Source: Armatimonadota bacterium | GTDB lineage: Bacteria; Armatimonadota; Fimbriimonadia; Fimbriimonadales; Fimbriimonadaceae | Length of the DNA stretch: 64,000 bases | Assembly: GCA_027451905.1 (NCBI GenBank) | Contig: DAIDHV010000003.1 | Location: 124,001-188,000 of the forward strand | Reading direction: 5' to 3' | Shown here: positions 61,683-64,000 of the stretch, piece by piece | Layout: each line of letters starts with the position of its first letter | How positions within the stretch are numbered: the first letter of the stretch is position 1 | Made by a program: the position numbers and the translations under genes | The notes under the pieces: generated by a model | What the model saw: the letters and a program-made list of their open reading frames with translations, nothing else | Databases searched by the model: none | Told to the model about the DNA's origin: nothing

Positions 61683-62552
61683 AGGATTACCTGAATCAAT
61701 TCCTAGCTCGGTCAGCATCGTTCTTAGGCTCGCTAAATCATAGGCATCCATGGGTGCTGCTTTTTCTTGTTCCAATCTTGCTTCATCCAAGAGCCCAGAC
61801 TCGGAGAGAAGAGTTTGCAAAAGGCCGTGATAAACGTTTTGGTCAGGATCTAAATCGATGGCAATTCGTAGGGCCTTGATTGATTCGGTTCGATAGCCTC
61901 CGACCCAAAATCCAATGCTGGCCCGCAAGTAGACATAATCATCTCCAGGAGAAAGGTCGATCGCCTTTCTAAAGTGAAGTACCGCCTCTTCAGTTTCCTT
62001 GATTTGAAGTGCCAACTCGGCGGCCTGTAGCTGGTAGTGGGCCTGATCGGGGGTTAAGTTGATCGCAACTAAGATAAAGTTGTAAGCCTTCTTGGGATAG
62101 CCTCGAGACCGATACGCTTCACTAATGAAAAAGGGGATCATCCCTTCTTTTGGCGAAAGCTTGGCCGCAGCTTCAAGCTGTTCGATGGCAGATTCAAATT
62201 GGCCGTGGGTCAGAAGCAGTTGGGCTACGCTGGTATGAATATCTGCCCTCTTGGGTTGTGCAATCAACGCCTCTTGGTACAGCTGAAGCGCCCTCTGAGC
62301 TTCTCCGGTTATAGAGATCACGCTTGCCAACTCTATCAGTGCATCGCTTCGGTTGTGATCGGAGGCTAAAGCAAGGGCTCTTTCAAAGGCCTGGGCTGCT
62401 GTTTGCAGGTCACCTTCTATAACCGCTTGCTGCCCAATCTGGGTCCATTCTTCGAAGGTCGTGCCGGTACGCGGCTCACTTTCTGGATCGGCAGCTGGAG
62501 AAAGCCCGGCTCCGGCAAACAGTTTATTTAATGCGAATTCTGGAGTTTCCAT
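61656..62552 (-). CDS. TPR repeat protein
   Basis: 298 residues from ATG 62552 (AGGAGA upstream); an ORF start at 62621 overlaps the preceding gene and is rejected. At least six tetratricopeptide repeats from about 40 to 270, e.g. GDLQTAAQAFERALALA, ALQLYQEALIAQP, FESAIEQLEAAAKLSP and AVLHFRKAIDLSPGDDY. No signal or TM segment. The upstream secreted-protein gene ends 2 bp before it. Confidence 0.85.
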   Translation of the reverse strand: METPEFALNKLFAGAGLSPAADPESEPRTGTTFEEWTQIGQQAVIEGDLQTAAQAFERALALASDHNRSDALIELASVISITGEAQRALQLYQEALIAQPKRADIHTSVAQLLLTHGQFESAIEQLEAAAKLSPKEGMIPFFISEAYRSRGYPKKAYNFILVAINLTPDQAHYQLQAAELALQIKETEEAVLHFRKAIDLSPGDDYVYLRASIGFWVGGYRTESIKALRIAIDLDPDQNVYHGLLQTLLSESGLLDEARLEQEKAAPMDAYDLASLRTMLTELGIDSGNPSSNFGNRA

Positions 62553-62554
62553 TT

Positions 62555-63841
62555 TTACTTGTCTCCTGATACGATCCAAACCGAGGCTGGATAGCAACAG
62601 CCAGAGACGGGTACCGTCCACAGAGGCAGTTGAATTGTACTTTTTGCAGGAACAATCATTCTAAAGAACTGTCTGGTCGTGGCCTTTGTTTCTGGTCTTA
62701 CGCCATAAACTTTGCCGTAGATCAGGAAAACCCCAGCCGAATATCCCGAGTTGGCTCGCATAAGAAATCGAAAGGCTTGTTTAGAATTGGTTGGGTTCTG
62801 AAGGGTAATTTTATACTGATAAACCACGCCGAAGTTGCCGTTGAGGTGGCGTCCACCTCCAACTTTAGGAATTCCTTCCACGCCGATCAGGGTATCGCTG
62901 GCTTGTCCTCCCGCATCCACTTTGGCTTGCATGACTTGGTATGGCAGTATGTAAGTTAAGTGGTTTAAGCTTAAATTTTCTAAGTCCGAGCTTTCCAAAG
63001 GTTGGTTGGGAATGAATCTCCATGGTTCAGGATCAATGAGGGCAAGCTGTACAAATCGATTTTCGTTTACAAACGGCACCGCATCTGCCCTCAAGGTCAT
63101 ATTGGTCGGTCCGCCAGGAAGGAGTTTAATTGAGCATAGTCCGCTCATCGCCTTGCCAGCAACCATCCTCCTTAGCGCAATCACTTGCTTGGAATGGGGG
63201 GCAATTGTGATGAGATCACCAGAATCGCACTTTCGAGCCGGCAGATACTGCATAGCGGCGCGATAGCCAGCTAGTGCGGGATTGCTGGATGGTTCACTGT
63301 CTCCCGCAATCAGAACGACTTTGCCAGGTTGAGAGGACACATTTATCAGTTCCATCCTCATATAAGCAGGCTGCAAGTTGTAGCAAATGTGGTGGTAGAG
63401 AACTCGAACGGGAATGCCGGACTGAAGCGTGTTGCTATACAAAGGTCCAGGATTTTTGATCGTTTCAGGAGCGTTGCAAAACCAAAGGAATTGGTCGGAC
63501 CCCAAAGTCTGCCTTGCGCACGATACGGAGATGTAAACCTTGCCGTAAGCTTCTACGCATCCTGGCGCGTTAGCATTGACTTTGGCTGTGACTACTTCAG
63601 TGCGTCCAGGCAGCAGGGGCGAGATAGTGCCCAAGTTAAAGGTAAAGTTGGCGCCCTTGGCGCCCTTCACGTGCATATTGATGGCTCTGCCCACGGCTCC
63701 AGAAATTGTGGAAGCTAGGGCCGGGCTGCCTACAACTTCCGCTGTGAACTTTTGGGGGAATTTCATGGCAGGGGGCAGAGTGATTTGAGACGGGTTTTGG
63801 GCAAAACACCCCAATGCCGCAACTGCCAAAAGTCCGATCAT
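62555..63841 (-). CDS. Secreted protein of unknown function
   Basis: About 428 residues from ATG 63841 (MIGLLAVAALGCFAQ), a short signal peptide; the frame stays open to 63955, so the start is uncertain. The mature part is beta-rich with several Cys (CVEAYGKVYISVSC, LWFCNAP, YHHICYN, CCYPAS), suggesting disulfides and an extracytoplasmic location. No family recognised. It is paired with the TPR gene downstream in one operon. Confidence 0.6.
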   Translation of the reverse strand: MIGLLAVAALGCFAQNPSQITLPPAMKFPQKFTAEVVGSPALASTISGAVGRAINMHVKGAKGANFTFNLGTISPLLPGRTEVVTAKVNANAPGCVEAYGKVYISVSCARQTLGSDQFLWFCNAPETIKNPGPLYSNTLQSGIPVRVLYHHICYNLQPAYMRMELINVSSQPGKVVLIAGDSEPSSNPALAGYRAAMQYLPARKCDSGDLITIAPHSKQVIALRRMVAGKAMSGLCSIKLLPGGPTNMTLRADAVPFVNENRFVQLALIDPEPWRFIPNQPLESSDLENLSLNHLTYILPYQVMQAKVDAGGQASDTLIGVEGIPKVGGGRHLNGNFGVVYQYKITLQNPTNSKQAFRFLMRANSGYSAGVFLIYGKVYGVRPETKATTRQFFRMIVPAKSTIQLPLWTVPVSGCCYPASVWIVSGDK

Positions 63842-63936
63842 GGATAAGGTAAGGGTACCACTCGAGCCACAGCGTAGGAGCCAATAACAAACCCATATGC
63901 TGAGGGAAACAGGGGGGCAATCGGTAGACTTAAGAC

Positions 63937-64000
63937 ATGGAATCTGTCCAAGCAAGAAACTTTATCAACGGCGAATGGAGTTCAACTGCAGAAACATTCG
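63937..64000 (+). CDS. Aldehyde dehydrogenase, N-terminal codons only
   Basis: An ATG at 63937 opens a frame running off the window. It reads NFINGEWSS followed by TAETF, matching the usual N-terminal 'NFINGEWVxSxxxTF' of NAD(P)-dependent aldehyde dehydrogenases. Only 21 residues are visible, so the subfamily cannot be given. Confidence 0.7.
   Translation, partial: MESVQARNFINGEWSSTAETF

Noticed and set aside
63855-63955. Extended N-terminus of the secreted protein to 63955
   Set aside because: The extra codons precede the evident signal peptide and would overlap the promoter area of the divergent aldehyde dehydrogenase; kept only as an alternative.

Overview
The window is a bacterial chromosome segment of moderate GC content, with no rRNA, tRNA or CRISPR. 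It most resembles Armatimonadota, probably the Fimbriimonadia. This is inferred from two prepilin-like proteins with an H-x-DG tail, a PEP-CTERM protein, a GH144-type glucoamylase-family enzyme, a fused MurC-Ddl, and the DUF881-Sbp pair inside a long cell-division cluster. No marker gene in the window proves the taxonomy.

Layout. 1-9.3 kb: a truncated subtilase, a sugar-isomerase-like protein, an S15/CocE hydrolase, a PEP-CTERM protein, then a Gly/Pro-repeat exported protein divergent from an OmpR-type response regulator and a histidine kinase whose periplasmic loop is also Gly/Pro-rich. 9.3-14.6 kb: an ECF sigma factor, a P-II protein, a transposase-like protein that has lost its catalytic residues and is coupled to a THUMP-like methyltransferase, dnaK, and a DUF423 protein. 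14.7-20.5 kb: a LacI regulator / prepilin-like / GH144-like operon whose promoter carries a clear LacI-type operator shared with a divergent lipoprotein gene; then a YjbR-like protein and an M61 peptidase.

20.5-23.3 kb looks like an accessory patch. It holds a 450-bp non-coding stretch with a palindrome, an unrecognised membrane-anchored protein, the decayed 3' end of a GH115-like gene, and a small phage-type protein that may belong to the Acb2/Tad1 (anti-CBASS/Thoeris sponge) group. 23.3-41 kb is mainly housekeeping: acyl-CoA dehydrogenase, rsmG, a TPR protein, leuS, an RluD-type synthase, a lipoprotein, smc, a second prepilin-like protein, an unknown winged-helix protein, rpsT, two FKBP proteins and a MetH lacking its cobalamin half, preceded by a structured leader.

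41.3-59.2 kb is a complete dcw cluster on the + strand: mraZ, rsmH, an ftsL-like gene, ftsI, murE, murF, mraY, murD, ftsW, murG, murC-ddl, an ftsQ-like gene, DUF881, sbp, ftsA and ftsZ. Most neighbours overlap or nearly touch, so translation is probably coupled. Upstream of mraZ is a strictly 10-bp-periodic array of five MraZ-type boxes. murC-ddl appears to start at CTG. Downstream of ftsZ lie a secreted protein, a DapA-fold protein without the usual active-site residues, a TPR protein and secreted-protein pair on the - strand, and the first codons of an aldehyde dehydrogenase.

The strongest leads are the MraZ box array, the LacI operator between divergent promoters, the metH leader RNA, the catalytically dead RAYT-like protein, the CTG start, the exported repeat protein paired with a matching sensor kinase, and the possible cyclic-nucleotide sponge.
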